DNA from: Plecoglossus altivelis
Taxonomy: Eukaryota > Chordata > Actinopteri > Osmeriformes > Plecoglossidae
Direction: 5' to 3'
Assembly (NCBI GenBank): GCA_036571765.1
Contig: BROE01000013.1
Location: 1-64,000 of the forward strand
DNA: 64,000 nucleotides
Positions 63,733 to 64,000 of this stretch are shown here, piece by piece; the stretch's first letter is position 1; each line of letters opens with the position of its first letter. The position numbers and the translations under genes were made by a program. Below the pieces are notes generated by a model, which was not told where the DNA came from, ran no database searches, and saw nothing but the letters and a program-made list of their open reading frames with translations.

Positions 63733-64000
63733 CTTTGGAGAGGGGAAAAATGGTTATGAACAAAATGCTACAACTTAAATTGTGTCAATTATTATGTTTG
63801 TCAAAATGTATTTCCCGGTGAATTCACTGATCCACACATTGTAGAATAAATGAGTAGCAGTTTCCCGAATAGTTTTACCAGTTTACTAAACCTGACCAAG
63901 GCGTGAGACTTCAAGAAACAACATCTCTGATATATTTGTAATATGAATCTCCATCGCTCAAGCTATTGTAATGAAAGTACAGCTCTGGAAAAGACCACTG
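63733..64000. other. cars1 intron to window edge
   Basis: No exon is seen. The final bases from 63978 match the left end of the MITE family found at 56376. Confidence 0.55.

Overview
This window is vertebrate nuclear DNA, almost certainly from a ray-finned (teleost) fish. The evidence is five multi-exon genes with vertebrate-specific protein families and GT-AG introns, Tc1-type transposons with the DD34E signature, a tRNA-derived SINE head, and very heavy minisatellite content. The species cannot be fixed from sequence alone. No bacterial or viral genes, CRISPR arrays or operons are present.

Layout: (1) 1-4946 is non-coding, filled with three minisatellite fields, probably introns of the first gene. 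(2) 4947-9601 (+) holds the 3' thirteen coding exons of cortactin (cttn), with a 3'UTR running to about 11.1 kb. (3) 11628-13196 is a decayed Tc1-like transposon. (4) 36447-15607 (-) is liprin-alpha, best matching ppfia1, with 27 coding exons found and two in-frame microexon candidates. It is convergent with cttn. (5) About 36.4-41.8 kb is the upstream flank of ppfia1 and intergenic DNA. (6) 49009-42061 (-) is arfgap2, with 15 exons; the terminal exon is uncertain. (7) 50861-56906 (+) is slc22a18, an MFS transporter, divergent from arfgap2. One exon is missing, and the last exon is copied a second time beyond a 77-base run of N. (8) 63732-61468 (-) is the 3' part of cytoplasmic cysteinyl-tRNA synthetase (cars1), which continues past the window edge.

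In human all five relatives lie on chromosome 11 (CTTN/PPFIA1 at 11q13, SLC22A18/CARS1 at 11p15, ARFGAP2 at 11p11). The block therefore looks like rearranged conserved synteny. The genes do not form one pathway: cortactin organises branched actin, liprin-alpha scaffolds synaptic and adhesion complexes, ArfGAP2 drives COPI coat cycling, SLC22A18 is a membrane transporter, and CARS1 charges tRNA-Cys.

The most striking feature is about 40 tandem arrays (12-55 bp units), nearly all intronic. Several touch splicing directly. A 38-bp array upstream of a cttn exon repeats the exon's own 3' splice site about 26 times. The ppfia1 first coding exon has an exact 33-bp tandem copy of its donor. In two genes (slc22a18, ppfia1) expected coding exons are absent exactly where large arrays sit. 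Exon boundaries were checked by hand for phase continuity: the recovered ppfia1, arfgap2 and cars1 exon sets each sum to a multiple of three. Family assignments are from recognition of the proteins, not from a database search.
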